Of a stretch of 7,954 nt of DNA, positions 1-6,392 are shown piece by piece. The notes below the pieces were generated by a model. The model ran no database searches and was not told the origin of the DNA. It was given only the letters and a program-made list of their open reading frames with translations. Position 1 is the stretch's first letter. Every line of letters begins with the position of its first letter. A program made the position numbers and the translations under genes. The DNA comes from Candidatus Electrothrix marina (lineage in GTDB: Bacteria > Desulfobacterota > Desulfobulbia > Desulfobulbales > Desulfobulbaceae), in NCBI GenBank assembly GCA_004028495.1, contig MTKS01000058.1:1-7954 (forward strand), given 5' to 3'.

Positions 1-272
1 GGCTCAACCTGACTGCGGCAGATTATGTCATCCATATGGACCCGTGGTGGAATCCGGCTGTGGAGGATCAGGCCTCGGATCGGGCCCATCGGATTGGTCA
101 GGAACGCCCGGTCACGGTCTATCGACTGGTGGTTAAGGACTCGATTGAGGAGCAGATTGTGGCCCTGCATAAGGAAAAGCGAGATCTGGCAGACAGCCTA
201 CTGGAAGGCACGGATTCTGCGGGTAAGGTTTCTGCCAAGGAGTTGCTGGGCTTGTTGCAGGGGGAGAAGTAA
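1..272 (+). CDS. Snf2/RapA-type DNA helicase, C-terminal end (5' truncated by window)
   Basis: This is the last 90 or so codons of a superfamily 2 ATPase of the Snf2/HepA type; the rest lies left of the window. The frame is open from base 3 and ends at TAA 270-272. It opens with GLNLTAAD-like motif V (LNLTAAD visible), then the family hallmark [14 protein letters not shown], and then motif [11 protein letters not shown], which carries the arginine finger of the second RecA-like lobe. After this comes the usual tail: RPVTVYRLV, then IEEQIVALH, then a charged helix ending about 55 residues past motif VI. The ending is normal for bacterial Snf2 proteins, so the gene looks intact at its 3' end. 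Such proteins use ATP to translocate on double-stranded DNA and remodel protein-DNA complexes, in the cytoplasm. The specific substrate cannot be told from this fragment. Confidence 0.95.
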   Translation, partial: LNLTAADYVIHMDPWWNPAVEDQASDRAHRIGQERPVTVYRLVVKDSIEEQIVALHKEKRDLADSLLEGTDSAGKVSAKELLGLLQGEK

Positions 273-289
273 GAGGAGAATAGGCCATG

Positions 290-560
290 AGGAAACCCAG
301 GGACTGGAAGTAACCGTGCCCCTACGTGTTCGGCCCCATCACGCAACGTTAGCCGAAATCCCCCGGCTGCTAGGCGGAACAGGGTGCGCAGTCCAAAGCG
401 TCGCACGAGATAGAGCGCATTATTCATGAAGAAATTGACCTGAAGATTGGTCAGCAGCACCTCCGCATAATAGGCCCGCAGGCTCATATAAAGAATGCGC
501 ATGATTTTTTTAGGTGGGTAGTTCGGGTTCCCTTTGCGGCCATACTCTTTTTTGATTCAT
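290..560 (-). pseudogene. Possible gene remnant or unassigned minus-strand ORF
   Basis: On the minus strand one frame is open from a TGA near 560 down past 290 and on into the antisense of the helicase gene. From about 555 to 380 it uses G/C-ending codons like a real gene and encodes a plausible peptide containing NPNYPPKKIMRILYMSLRA and NFFMNNALYLVRRFG. The first ATG in frame is at 502, but the protein-like reading begins upstream of it, with no in-frame start codon and no ribosome site in front. This would fit a truncated or frameshifted gene. The end beyond 290 overlaps the helicase and is not credible as coding. I do not recognise the family. It could equally be a chance open frame. Confidence 0.22.
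351..368. repeat. Short inverted repeat
   Basis: AGCCG at 351-355 pairs with CGGCT at 364-368 across an 8-base loop. No T run follows on either strand, so it is not a typical rho-independent terminator. Confidence 0.3.
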
Positions 561-575
561 GAGCCAGAAAGGAAG

Positions 576-2090
576 CTATTCATCCTGCTCTTTCAGTTGA
601 TTCAGTTGATCAGAAAAAAAGTTCACCCAGGATGAAGTTTTTTCCCGGTGCCAATCTTTCGGCGGCAGATGAGGAAGGCCAACAAGAGACGCCAGCGTAG
701 TCCGGTTATCCAGACGGTTATACACCCGAACCCAAAAGCAGAGACGATCAGGATGAACCTCACATCGCCCCTGATTACTGCCGCCGCAGGGACCGTTGAC
801 CAGCCGCTTCGGGCAATGCCATTGCGGACAGAGAAAAGCGGAGTGAGACAGGGTGCATTCCCCGCACATTTGGCAATCGTACATCTGGCGTTTAATGGTT
901 TTCTCAAGCCGGAGCAGAAAATTGAACCGATACCGGCCCTTGGCGCAGAACAGGCAGAAGCGGGCAAAGAGCCTGCCGGTGACATATTGATCTGTAAAAA
1001 AGAGGGTATGACCCAGCTTGTGCATCCAAGTCGTACCGAGAACAGTACCCGGGGCGAGAGGCTCAACAGCCTTTTTCTCCTTGTTGTCCGACAGGCGATG
1101 CTGAAAATAATACCAAGTTCCGGGTACCGGGAAATCATAGTCCGCATTATCCGGGAGTCCTTCTCTGTCCAGCTGTTCCACCCTGTCCAGCACATAGGCG
1201 ATATCCTGAAACAGGAGATTGACCCCGCCGAGATGGACCCCTCGATAGCCGCATTTTTTTAAACAGCTCACCATCAGCGCAGCCCTGTCCAAGCGGGCAT
1301 TATCCGCACCGGCTGCGGCCTCGGCCTCCATCCGCTCCGCCAGCTTTTCAGATAACAGAATACCGGGAATCTTTCCGACGGAAAGGGCGCGGGCCAAAGG
1401 TAAGGTGGGAATAAAGACATTGGCAAGCAAGGGAATCTTGATTCCCTGCTCATCAAGAAATTCGGTCAGCTCCTCGAATTTACGGACATCAAAGCCTACC
1501 TGGGTGACAACGAAATCAGCTCCTGCTCGTATTTTATGAAGCAGTTTGACATACTGCCAGACCTGTTCGGCTTCAGTGGCCTTGAACGGCGAGACCACAC
1601 AGCCCTTCAGAATATCGGGTGCGGGATACTGCTTCTGCCGCGTGCCGGTTCTGTCCGGGTAACGCCCGTTCTCCATATCCTTAAGAAGCCGGAGAACCTG
1701 GATTGAGTCCAGATCATAAACCGGCTTACCCCGTCCATAATAGCCGGGATTCGGAAAATCACCGCCCATAACAAGCAGAGAGCGGAGACGCAGGCGTTGA
1801 TAAAGGTAGATATGACTGCCGATCTGATTACGGTTTTTATCCTTGAGGGAAAAATGGATAAGGGGCTCTATACCTATCCTGACAAGCTCTGTACCGATAG
1901 CCACCGGTGCCAATGCCGCATTCCCTCCGGGATTGTCCGTAATAGAAAGCGCCTTGATCCTGCCGTCCTCTTTTGCCTGTTGAGCAAAATCCAGCAGCGG
2001 ATCGACCTGTTTACGATCAAACCCCTGACGTGGCACAAGTTCAAAGGTGACTGTGAATTCATCAGGGGTGTTCAGGGCGGTTCGGAGCAT
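576..2090 (-). CDS. Methylenetetrahydrofolate reductase fused to MetV-like C-terminal domain
   Basis: A 504-residue protein joining a MetF-like catalytic half to a cysteine-rich MetV-like half. Residues 1-310 form the reductase barrel. FELVPRQ holds the catalytic Glu (E17), SLLVMGGD ends in the Asp that contacts the flavin (D111), and VVTQVGFDVRKF carries the folate-contacting Gln (Q197). Residues 370-455 hold ten cysteines (379, 382, 406, 409, 412, 421, 426, 435, 443, 451), including CQMCGEC and GPCGG, a pattern suited to an iron-sulfur cluster. Known members reduce 5,10-methylene-THF to 5-methyl-THF with FAD. In acetogens MetF and MetV are separate subunits and form the methyl branch of the Wood-Ljungdahl pathway. 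The length equals the two added together. The ATG lies 6 bases after the upstream regulator stop and has only a weak ribosome site, so translation is probably coupled. Electron donor unknown. Confidence 0.92.
   Translation of the reverse strand: MLRTALNTPDEFTVTFELVPRQGFDRKQVDPLLDFAQQAKEDGRIKALSITDNPGGNAALAPVAIGTELVRIGIEPLIHFSLKDKNRNQIGSHIYLYQRLRLRSLLVMGGDFPNPGYYGRGKPVYDLDSIQVLRLLKDMENGRYPDRTGTRQKQYPAPDILKGCVVSPFKATEAEQVWQYVKLLHKIRAGADFVVTQVGFDVRKFEELTEFLDEQGIKIPLLANVFIPTLPLARALSVGKIPGILLSEKLAERMEAEAAAGADNARLDRAALMVSCLKKCGYRGVHLGGVNLLFQDIAYVLDRVEQLDREGLPDNADYDFPVPGTWYYFQHRLSDNKEKKAVEPLAPGTVLGTTWMHKLGHTLFFTDQYVTGRLFARFCLFCAKGRYRFNFLLRLEKTIKRQMYDCQMCGECTLSHSAFLCPQWHCPKRLVNGPCGGSNQGRCEVHPDRLCFWVRVYNRLDNRTTLASLVGLPHLPPKDWHREKTSSWVNFFSDQLNQLKEQDE
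592..609. repeat. Tandem 9-base repeat in the reductase 3' end
   Basis: TTCAGTTGA occurs twice back to back (592-600 and 601-609). It lies inside the coding sequence and encodes the QLNQL stretch near the C-terminus. It is probably a small in-frame duplication without function. Confidence 0.5.
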
Positions 2091-2096
2091 TTGGAT

Positions 2097-3488
2097 TTAT
2101 TTCTTTTTTCGCTGCAAATTATATTTTTTCATCTTGTATTGCAGCAGGCTCTTGGTAATACCGAGCTTTTCAGCCGCTCTGGCCTGGATGTTATTCGCCT
2201 CTTCCAATGCCTGACGGACCAATTTCTCTTCAATACCGCTCAACACCTCGGAAAGACTGAGGCCCTCGGGAATAAACTGGCCCAGTTCAAGGCCGGAACT
2301 CCATTCCTGGATACCGGGCATCTGGCTGGTGTCCGGCTGGACATCCTCAGCCTCGATGCGGCCTTCATTACAGAGAATAGCAGCCCGCTCAATGGTGTTT
2401 TCCAGCTCCCGGATATTTCCCTCCCAGGGCAGGCTGACAAGCAGACGCATGGCCTCCGGCGAGATCTCGTTCTTTTCCCGTCCGAGCCGCTCTCCGTTTT
2501 TCTTGAGAAAGAAATGAACGAGAGCCGGGATATCATCAAGTCGTTCCCGCAAGGGCGGCATGTGGATATGGATAACATTGAGGCGATAAAAGAGGTCGTT
2601 TCGGAATTTTCCCTTCTCCACCTCGTCTTTCAGGTCTTTATTGGTTGCCGCGAGAATGCGGACATCAATGGAAATAGTGGTATTGCCCCCTACCCGTTCA
2701 AAAGAGCGTTCCTGGAGTACCCGCAGCAGCTTGGCCTGCAGGGCCGGGGTCATTTCCCCGATCTCATCAAGAAAGAGCGTGCCTGAGTCGGCCAGCTCAA
2801 AGCGCCCCTTGCGCATTGCGGATGCATCGGTAAAGGCCCCTTTTTCATGACCGAACAACTCGCTCTCCAGCAGATGCTCGGAAAGGGCTGCACAGTTGAC
2901 CGAGATAAAGGGTGCATCCCTGCGCTCGCTCAGATTATGAACAGCCCGTGCCACCAGCTCCTTGCCGGTCCCGGATTCACCGGTGACCAGAACAGAGGAG
3001 GGCGTGGGAGCCACCTTTTCAATCAAACGATAGACAACCAGCATATTGGGATTTTTCCCGATCATGCCGCCGAAACCGGATGTAAACGAGGCTTCACTGC
3101 GCAGGCGTTTAATCTCCCGCACCATGCCGTAATGTTCTACCGCTTTGCGGGCCGATGCCAGCAGTTCCTCATTGGAAAAGGGTTTGGCCAGATAGGTGAA
3201 GGCACCGAGATGCATGGCCTCAACCGCTTTACCGACCTCGGCATAGGCGGTGATCAGGATGACCGGCAGCCGCTGATTGAATTCTTTCAATTTGCTCAGC
3301 AGAGCGATACCGTCCATGCCCGGCATTTTCATATCGCTTATAACCAGATCCAGGTCGTTTTCCCTGGCCATTCTCAGTCCTGTCTGGCCGCTGTCCGCAG
3401 TAAAGACTTCATACCCTTCATCACGTAACAGTTCGGAAAGGACAATCAGATAATTCGGTTCGTCATCAACTACTAAAATAGTGTGCAT
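2097..3488 (-). CDS. Sigma-54-dependent response regulator (AtoC/ZraR/NtrC type)
   Basis: A 463-residue regulator with the full three-domain plan. The receiver (about 1-120) has the acidic pair D8/D9, phospho-acceptor D52 in SDMKMPG, T80 and K102. The AAA+ domain (about 143-370) has Walker A GESGTGKE (170-177), the sigma-54 contact loop ESELFGHEKGAFTDA with GAFTDA in place of the more usual GAFTGA, Walker B FLDEIGE, and FRNDLFYRLNV near the arginine finger. A Fis-type helix-turn-helix closes it (about 420-458, AAEKLGITKSLLQYKMKKY). Phosphorylation by a histidine kinase would drive open-complex formation with RNA polymerase-sigma54 at distant enhancers. No kinase is present in the window, so the signal is unknown. 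It sits 98 bases after the PHP gene and 6 bases before the reductase gene, which suggests it is co-transcribed with the latter. The start at ATG 3488 gives a complete receiver beta-1 strand, though the ribosome site is weak. Confidence 0.95.
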   Translation of the reverse strand: MHTILVVDDEPNYLIVLSELLRDEGYEVFTADSGQTGLRMARENDLDLVISDMKMPGMDGIALLSKLKEFNQRLPVILITAYAEVGKAVEAMHLGAFTYLAKPFSNEELLASARKAVEHYGMVREIKRLRSEASFTSGFGGMIGKNPNMLVVYRLIEKVAPTPSSVLVTGESGTGKELVARAVHNLSERRDAPFISVNCAALSEHLLESELFGHEKGAFTDASAMRKGRFELADSGTLFLDEIGEMTPALQAKLLRVLQERSFERVGGNTTISIDVRILAATNKDLKDEVEKGKFRNDLFYRLNVIHIHMPPLRERLDDIPALVHFFLKKNGERLGREKNEISPEAMRLLVSLPWEGNIRELENTIERAAILCNEGRIEAEDVQPDTSQMPGIQEWSSGLELGQFIPEGLSLSEVLSGIEEKLVRQALEEANNIQARAAEKLGITKSLLQYKMKKYNLQRKKK

Positions 3489-3512
3489 AATAGCTCTGAA
3501 ATGTGGGTTAGG

Positions 3513-3534
3513 GAAGGAGAACAGGTTCCCCTTC
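3513..3534 (-). promoter_or_regulatory. Hairpin in the leader of the response regulator gene
   Basis: Read on the minus strand, GAAGGGGAA and TTCTCCTTC form a 9-base-pair stem (one G-U pair) closed by CCTG, about 25 bases ahead of the regulator ATG. No T run follows, so it is not a standard terminator. It could be an RNA structure between the PHP gene and the regulator, such as a processing site or attenuating stem, or it may have no role. Confidence 0.35.
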
Positions 3535-3586
3535 TCGTCTTAATCTCTTCTTTTTCGGGTGCAGGATGTTCTTCTCCGGCGTTCTC

Positions 3587-4435
3587 TCATTGCTGAACAT
3601 ATTGCAATCGCTCAAGGAGTTCAACCATTATTGAATCCGGCGGACAGATAGCACCGGATTCTCCGGCAAACAACCTGCCGTGATGGTCGCCATGGTAATC
3701 GCTGCCCCCGGTACAGAGCAAATTATATTTTTCCGCGAGAATCTGTAAACGTTTTTTCATCTTTCTGCTGTGAGCGGGATAGAATACCTCAACTCCGTCA
3801 AGGCCCCTTTCCACCAGCTCCCGGATAAGCATGGGCAGCTCCTTCATACTCCTGTCTATGATTCCGGGATGGGCAAGCACGGCTATTCCTCCGGCCTGAT
3901 GAAGAATTGCAACGGCCTCGGAGGCTCGGGAGGTGTAACGGCTGCACCAGGCAGGTTTGTTCCGCCCCAGATAATGTTTGAAGGCCTGTTGGATATTGGT
4001 TACATAACCCTTGTCTTTCAGCAATCGGGCAATATGGGGCCGACCTGCCTGACCGCAGCCGGAAACCTGTTGCAGCTCCTGAGCAGTAATGGAAATACCC
4101 ATGACGGCCAGTTTTTCCAGAATGTTCCTGTTGCGCTCGATCCGTCCCTGTTGCAGGCGGGCCAACCAGTCGAGAAGCTCCTGATTCTTCGGATCAATAC
4201 CGTAGCCCAGAATATGCAGTGAATACTGACGATGAGCGGCGCTGATCTCGATACCGCTGACAACCGGTATGCCGAGTTCCCGTCCGTGACGAATTGCTTC
4301 CTGCACGCCCTCGACAGTATCGTGATCTGTCAGGGCGAACCCTTGGATCCTGCGGTCCGCAGCCATTTGAATCAGCTCGGCAGGGGTGGCTGTGCCGTCG
4401 GAGTAAACAGAGTGGGTATGGAGTTCAACACACAT
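3587..4435 (-). CDS. PHP-domain metal-dependent phosphoesterase (RNase AM / TrpH-like)
   Basis: A 282-residue PHP-family phosphoesterase, the usual length for the YciV/TrpH/RNase AM group. Metal ligands appear in family order: HTHSVYSDG (H6, H8, D13), TDHDT (D37, H38), GIEIS (E63), LHILGY (H74), GRPHIAR (H134), LAHPG (H189) and SDYHG (D246, H248). The region 80-160 between H74 and the later ligands is the helical insertion seen in this subfamily, not the DNA polymerase or histidinol-phosphatase type. Characterised relatives remove 5' nucleotides from short RNAs or hydrolyse nucleoside 3',5'-bisphosphates, so a cytoplasmic nucleotide or RNA turnover role is likely but not proven here. Start ATG 4433-4435 puts the first ligand motif at residue 6, as is usual. 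No ribosome site is visible ahead of it. It is the first gene of the minus-strand run, with its own upstream region. Confidence 0.92.
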   Translation of the reverse strand: MCVELHTHSVYSDGTATPAELIQMAADRRIQGFALTDHDTVEGVQEAIRHGRELGIPVVSGIEISAAHRQYSLHILGYGIDPKNQELLDWLARLQQGRIERNRNILEKLAVMGISITAQELQQVSGCGQAGRPHIARLLKDKGYVTNIQQAFKHYLGRNKPAWCSRYTSRASEAVAILHQAGGIAVLAHPGIIDRSMKELPMLIRELVERGLDGVEVFYPAHSRKMKKRLQILAEKYNLLCTGGSDYHGDHHGRLFAGESGAICPPDSIMVELLERLQYVQQ

Positions 4436-4491
4436 AAAAAATAATCAACAATACAGCCGAGAACATTTCAAGAATATATATCAGGTCGGCT

Positions 4492-4518
4492 TTGCAGATG
4501 ATATTTCATCATCTGCAA
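4492..4518. repeat. Perfect 11-bp inverted repeat upstream of the PHP gene
   Basis: TTGCAGATGAT (4492-4502) and ATCATCTGCAA (4508-4518) form a perfect stem around a 5-base loop, about 57 bases before the PHP start codon. No T run follows on either strand. The symmetry would suit an operator for a dimeric regulator or an RNA stem. Confidence 0.55.
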
Positions 4519-4527
4519 TCCTGCAGA
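4512..4527. repeat. Second, overlapping inverted repeat (TCTGCA/TGCAGA)
   Basis: TCTGCA (4512-4517) pairs with TGCAGA (4522-4527) over a 4-base loop. It shares its left arm with the right arm of the 4492-4518 stem, so both cannot form at once. TGCAGA therefore occurs three times in 35 bases, in alternating orientation. Confidence 0.4.
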
Positions 4528-4576
4528 AGCTTTACATTCCTCTTCATCACCTTATCATTATCTTATCTATAGCAAA

Positions 4577-4789
4577 TTACTTGATGATTGTACAGGAGAG
4601 AAAATACGGGCCAAGGCTCATCTTTTCGCAAATTTTTCCAAGGAACGGGCGGATATCAGATCCCTTGTGAACTGCATGGTAAACCCGGACAATCATTTTA
4701 CTGTTACCCTGAAACTGAAATTGCCTTTCATAAATATTTTCGTTATTTTTATCAAAAAAAGTTGTAATGTTTGTTTGTCGTTTTTTCAT
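4577..4789 (-). CDS. Doubtful small hypothetical protein
   Basis: A 70-residue frame starting at ATG 4787-4789 and ending at TAA 4577-4579. A GTG at 4843 would lengthen it to 88 residues. The peptide (MKKRQTNITTFF at the start, VRVYHAVHKGSDIRPFLG in the middle, two cysteines near the end) has a normal mix of residues but no motif or membrane segment I recognise. GGAG lies 15 bases ahead of the ATG, too far for a good ribosome site. The opposite strand is also open through the same bases, which weakens the case. It could be a real small gene or chance. Confidence 0.25.
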   Translation of the reverse strand: MKKRQTNITTFFDKNNENIYERQFQFQGNSKMIVRVYHAVHKGSDIRPFLGKICEKMSLGPYFLSCTIIK

Positions 4790-4799
4790 GTTGGATATT
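4771..4799 (+). promoter_or_regulatory. Weak candidate sigma-70 promoter for the small membrane protein
   Basis: TTGTTT (4771-4776) and GATATT (4794-4799) are 17 bases apart, about 64 bases ahead of the ATG at 4863. Both boxes match the consensus only partly, so this is a guess from spacing and position. Confidence 0.2.
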
Positions 4800-4850
4800 T
4801 TTTTCTCCGGCTTCCTGCCGAACAGGTCGATCCGAGAAAGCACGATTAAA

Positions 4851-4856
4851 AAGGAG
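4851..4856 (+). promoter_or_regulatory. Strong ribosome binding site setting the start at 4863
   Basis: AAGGAG sits 6 bases ahead of ATG 4863. The frame is open further upstream to 4767, but this site makes 4863 the true start and gives a protein that begins with its first membrane helix. Confidence 0.8.
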
Positions 4857-4862
4857 AAGAGT

Positions 4863-5156
4863 ATGGAACTGTTAGCAGAGTATCATTTGTGGATTATGAT
4901 TGCTGTCCTGGTCGGTCTTGTCCTCCTGCCCAGTGAGTACAGAAAAAAGAAATCAGTCCTCACCCTGATTGTTGTCCTCGCGTTTTCCATAGGATACGAG
5001 CTGGCAATGAGTGAACCGGTGACAGAAATGCCGGGACGGATTAACCGCTACTTCAGTCAGGACGGAGCGAGTCATACAGAAAATGAGCATTATTACAATA
5101 GACCGGAAGACAGGCTGGAGAAGCGTTACGGGACTCCGGCGGATCTTGATAAATAA
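4863..5156 (+). CDS. Small two-helix membrane protein of unknown function
   Basis: A 97-residue protein that I cannot assign to a family. It begins with a short polar segment, then a hydrophobic helix (about 9-23, ending LLPSEY), a basic turn (RKKK, 27-30), and a second helix (about 32-48). A polar tail of about 50 residues follows, rich in Glu, Asp, Arg and Tyr (HYYNRPEDRLEKRYG) and ending TPADLDK. The basic loop between the helices suggests a hairpin with the loop in the cytoplasm and both ends on the outer face. There are no cysteines or obvious catalytic residues. It has the best ribosome site in the window. It lies 186 bases before the transporter gene on the same strand, with no clear terminator between, so co-transcription is possible but not shown. 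Confidence 0.75.
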   Translation: MELLAEYHLWIMIAVLVGLVLLPSEYRKKKSVLTLIVVLAFSIGYELAMSEPVTEMPGRINRYFSQDGASHTENEHYYNRPEDRLEKRYGTPADLDK

Positions 5157-5342
5157 TTCCAAGGTGATCGCTCTATCGCTTTCTATAGGCATAAACAGCA
5201 CAATCTCCAATTTCCCGTTCGGATTTACTCCGGCAGCTGTCATTCCTCCATTTCAACATGGGCTTAATAATCCATACACATCTCTACCGTCTGAAGGCGA
5301 TAATATTCCGCCCTGATCAGAACGCACAAACCTTTCAGCCTC

Positions 5343-6287
5343 ATGCGACAATACTTCCTCCCCGCAGGCCTCATTCTCGCAGCAATTTTCGCCCTTACCC
5401 TGCCGCAGGCAGGTGTTATCCTGGCGGGCCACAACGGCATTACGCTCACCATTCTCATTATTTTTTTAGTCAGTGGATACCAAACAGGCGCAGCCGGGAT
5501 CCCTCTGAATAAGGGACTTCTCCATGTTTTTCTGACCGCAGCAGCTGTTTCCCTGCTTCTGGCTCCCTTGTTGGGTCTTGCCATCGGCAACTTACTTACC
5601 CTGTCCTCTTCTCTCCTTACAGGGCTGCTCATCATCTGCGCAGTTCCCCCCACCCTGTCTTCCGGGATTGTAATTACCGGCGTAAGCGGGGGCAACACGG
5701 TACTGGCCCTGATGCTGACCATCAGCCTCAATCTCACCGGCATCCTAACCCTGCCTACAGTCCTCCATCTCTGCCTCAAGGCAAGTGGACCGGTTGCAAT
5801 CGATCAATGGGGCCTGTTCACCAAGATGCTGCTGCTGGTTCTGTTCCCCTTTGTTCTCGGAAAAATCATCAGGACCATGCTGAAAAAACAATGGGTCTCG
5901 CCGAACTGGAGCTATGTCAATTCCAGCTGCGTGATTCTGGCAGTCTACATCTCGCTGGCGGTTTCCCGACAGGAATTTTTCCGTACCAGCTCAGGGCAAT
6001 ACCTTGCCGTCTTGTTTTCTGTTTCCCTGGTTCATCTTCTTCTCCTCGCCATGAATAACCAGGCCGGGAAACTACTCAAACTCAATCCCAACGACAGTAA
6101 GGCCCTGCTCTTTGTTGCCTCGCAAAAGACCCTACCGATCAGCCTGGCTGTGCTTGCCGGATTACACCAGGACACGGGTAATGCGGTAATCGTCTGCCTG
6201 CTCTTTCATTTTGTCCAGCTTCTTATCGACTCGGTGCTGGCCTCCTGCCTTCGTATCAGGAGAGAAGAGGTATCGAGATCCCAATAA
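5343..6287 (+). CDS. SBF-like (bile acid:sodium symporter family) membrane transporter
   Basis: A 314-residue, very hydrophobic protein with about ten predicted helices, close to the usual length for this family. It resembles the SBF-like branch (YfeH / SLC10A7 type) more than classical bile acid carriers. The discontinuous-helix motif is VPPTLSSGIVITGVSGGN (101-118), followed by a helix with ISLNLTGILTLP. The second half repeats the fold with the family segment SQKTLPISLAVLAGL (260-274) and a Phe/His-rich last helix. These polar crossover regions bind sodium and substrate in the known structures of the superfamily. The likely role is sodium-coupled uptake of an organic anion, but bacterial members of this branch mostly lack known substrates. 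The start has no good ribosome site. It is kept because the first helix begins at once (YFLPAGLILAAIFAL). It ends just before a terminator. Confidence 0.88.
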   Translation: MRQYFLPAGLILAAIFALTLPQAGVILAGHNGITLTILIIFLVSGYQTGAAGIPLNKGLLHVFLTAAAVSLLLAPLLGLAIGNLLTLSSSLLTGLLIICAVPPTLSSGIVITGVSGGNTVLALMLTISLNLTGILTLPTVLHLCLKASGPVAIDQWGLFTKMLLLVLFPFVLGKIIRTMLKKQWVSPNWSYVNSSCVILAVYISLAVSRQEFFRTSSGQYLAVLFSVSLVHLLLLAMNNQAGKLLKLNPNDSKALLFVASQKTLPISLAVLAGLHQDTGNAVIVCLLFHFVQLLIDSVLASCLRIRREEVSRSQ

Positions 6288-6289
6288 AC

Positions 6290-6315
6290 AAACCACCCCA
6301 TCCGGGGGTGGTTTT
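6290..6315 (+). terminator. Rho-independent terminator of the transporter gene
   Basis: AAACCACCCC (6290-6299) pairs with GGGGTGGTTT (6305-6314) over a 5-base loop and runs into TTTT. It starts 3 bases after the transporter stop codon. Confidence 0.85.
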
Positions 6316-6328
6316 CTCCGATGAAATA

Positions 6329-6362
6329 AAAAAAGGGAGAGCCTCTCGGCCCTCCCTTTTTT
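6329..6362 (-). terminator. Bidirectional terminator at the convergent junction
   Basis: AAAAAAGGGAG (6329-6339) pairs with CTCCCTTTTTT (6352-6362). After one A-C mismatch an inner GCC/GGC stem closes on TCTC. The flanking A and T runs let it work in both directions. It lies 30 bases after the stop of the YkgJ-type gene on the minus strand and backs up the transporter terminator on the plus strand. Confidence 0.85.
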
Positions 6363-6392
6363 CTTCTCAAAGCGTCTTTTTTTAAAAAAGGC

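Larger units (their letters stand above)
273..575. other. Gap between helicase and reductase genes
   Basis: About 300 bases lie between two converging genes. A GAGGAG sequence at 274-279 precedes an ATG at 288 that opens only an 8-codon frame, so I do not call it a gene. The minus strand holds a codon-like stretch, listed separately. There is a small hairpin at 351-368 (AGCCG / CGGCT, 8-base loop) without a T run. CCGTGCCCCTACG at 314-326 resembles one arm of the GTAGGGGCACGG-type dispersed palindromes seen in some bacterial genomes, but the opposite arm is not preserved. I see no clear terminator for either converging gene. Confidence 0.5.
4436..4862. other. AT-rich gap between divergent genes
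   Basis: This gap of 427 bases separates the minus-strand PHP gene from the plus-strand small membrane protein gene, so promoters for both should be here. It holds the paired hairpins at 4492-4527, a doubtful minus-strand ORF at 4577-4789, and a plus-strand frame open from 4502 to 4849 without a start codon before 4667. I found no RNA gene signature. Confidence 0.6.

Noticed and set aside
119..289. Continuation of the minus-strand frame from 502 into the helicase gene
   Set aside because: The plus strand here encodes unmistakable helicase motif VI and tail, so the minus-strand frame is a shadow in this part.
340..380. Possible integron attC-like site (AACGTTAGCC followed by a small palindrome)
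   Set aside because: The core does not match GTTRRRY, no matching inverse core is present at the right distance, and there is no integrase or cassette structure.
648..1262. A 204-codon plus-strand frame
   Set aside because: It is antisense to the cysteine-rich end of the reductase, and its translation is not protein-like.
1797..2786. A 329-codon plus-strand frame
   Set aside because: It lies antisense across the reductase start and the regulator gene, both of which have clear family motifs in their own frames. Its translation shows no domain and it crosses the gene junction, so it is a shadow.
2847..3428. A 193-codon plus-strand frame
   Set aside because: It is fully antisense to the receiver and AAA+ parts of the response regulator and has no ribosome site or motif.
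5264..5779. A 171-codon minus-strand frame
   Set aside because: It is antisense to the transporter, whose hydrophobic helices and family motifs are clear, and the product is an Arg-rich shadow.
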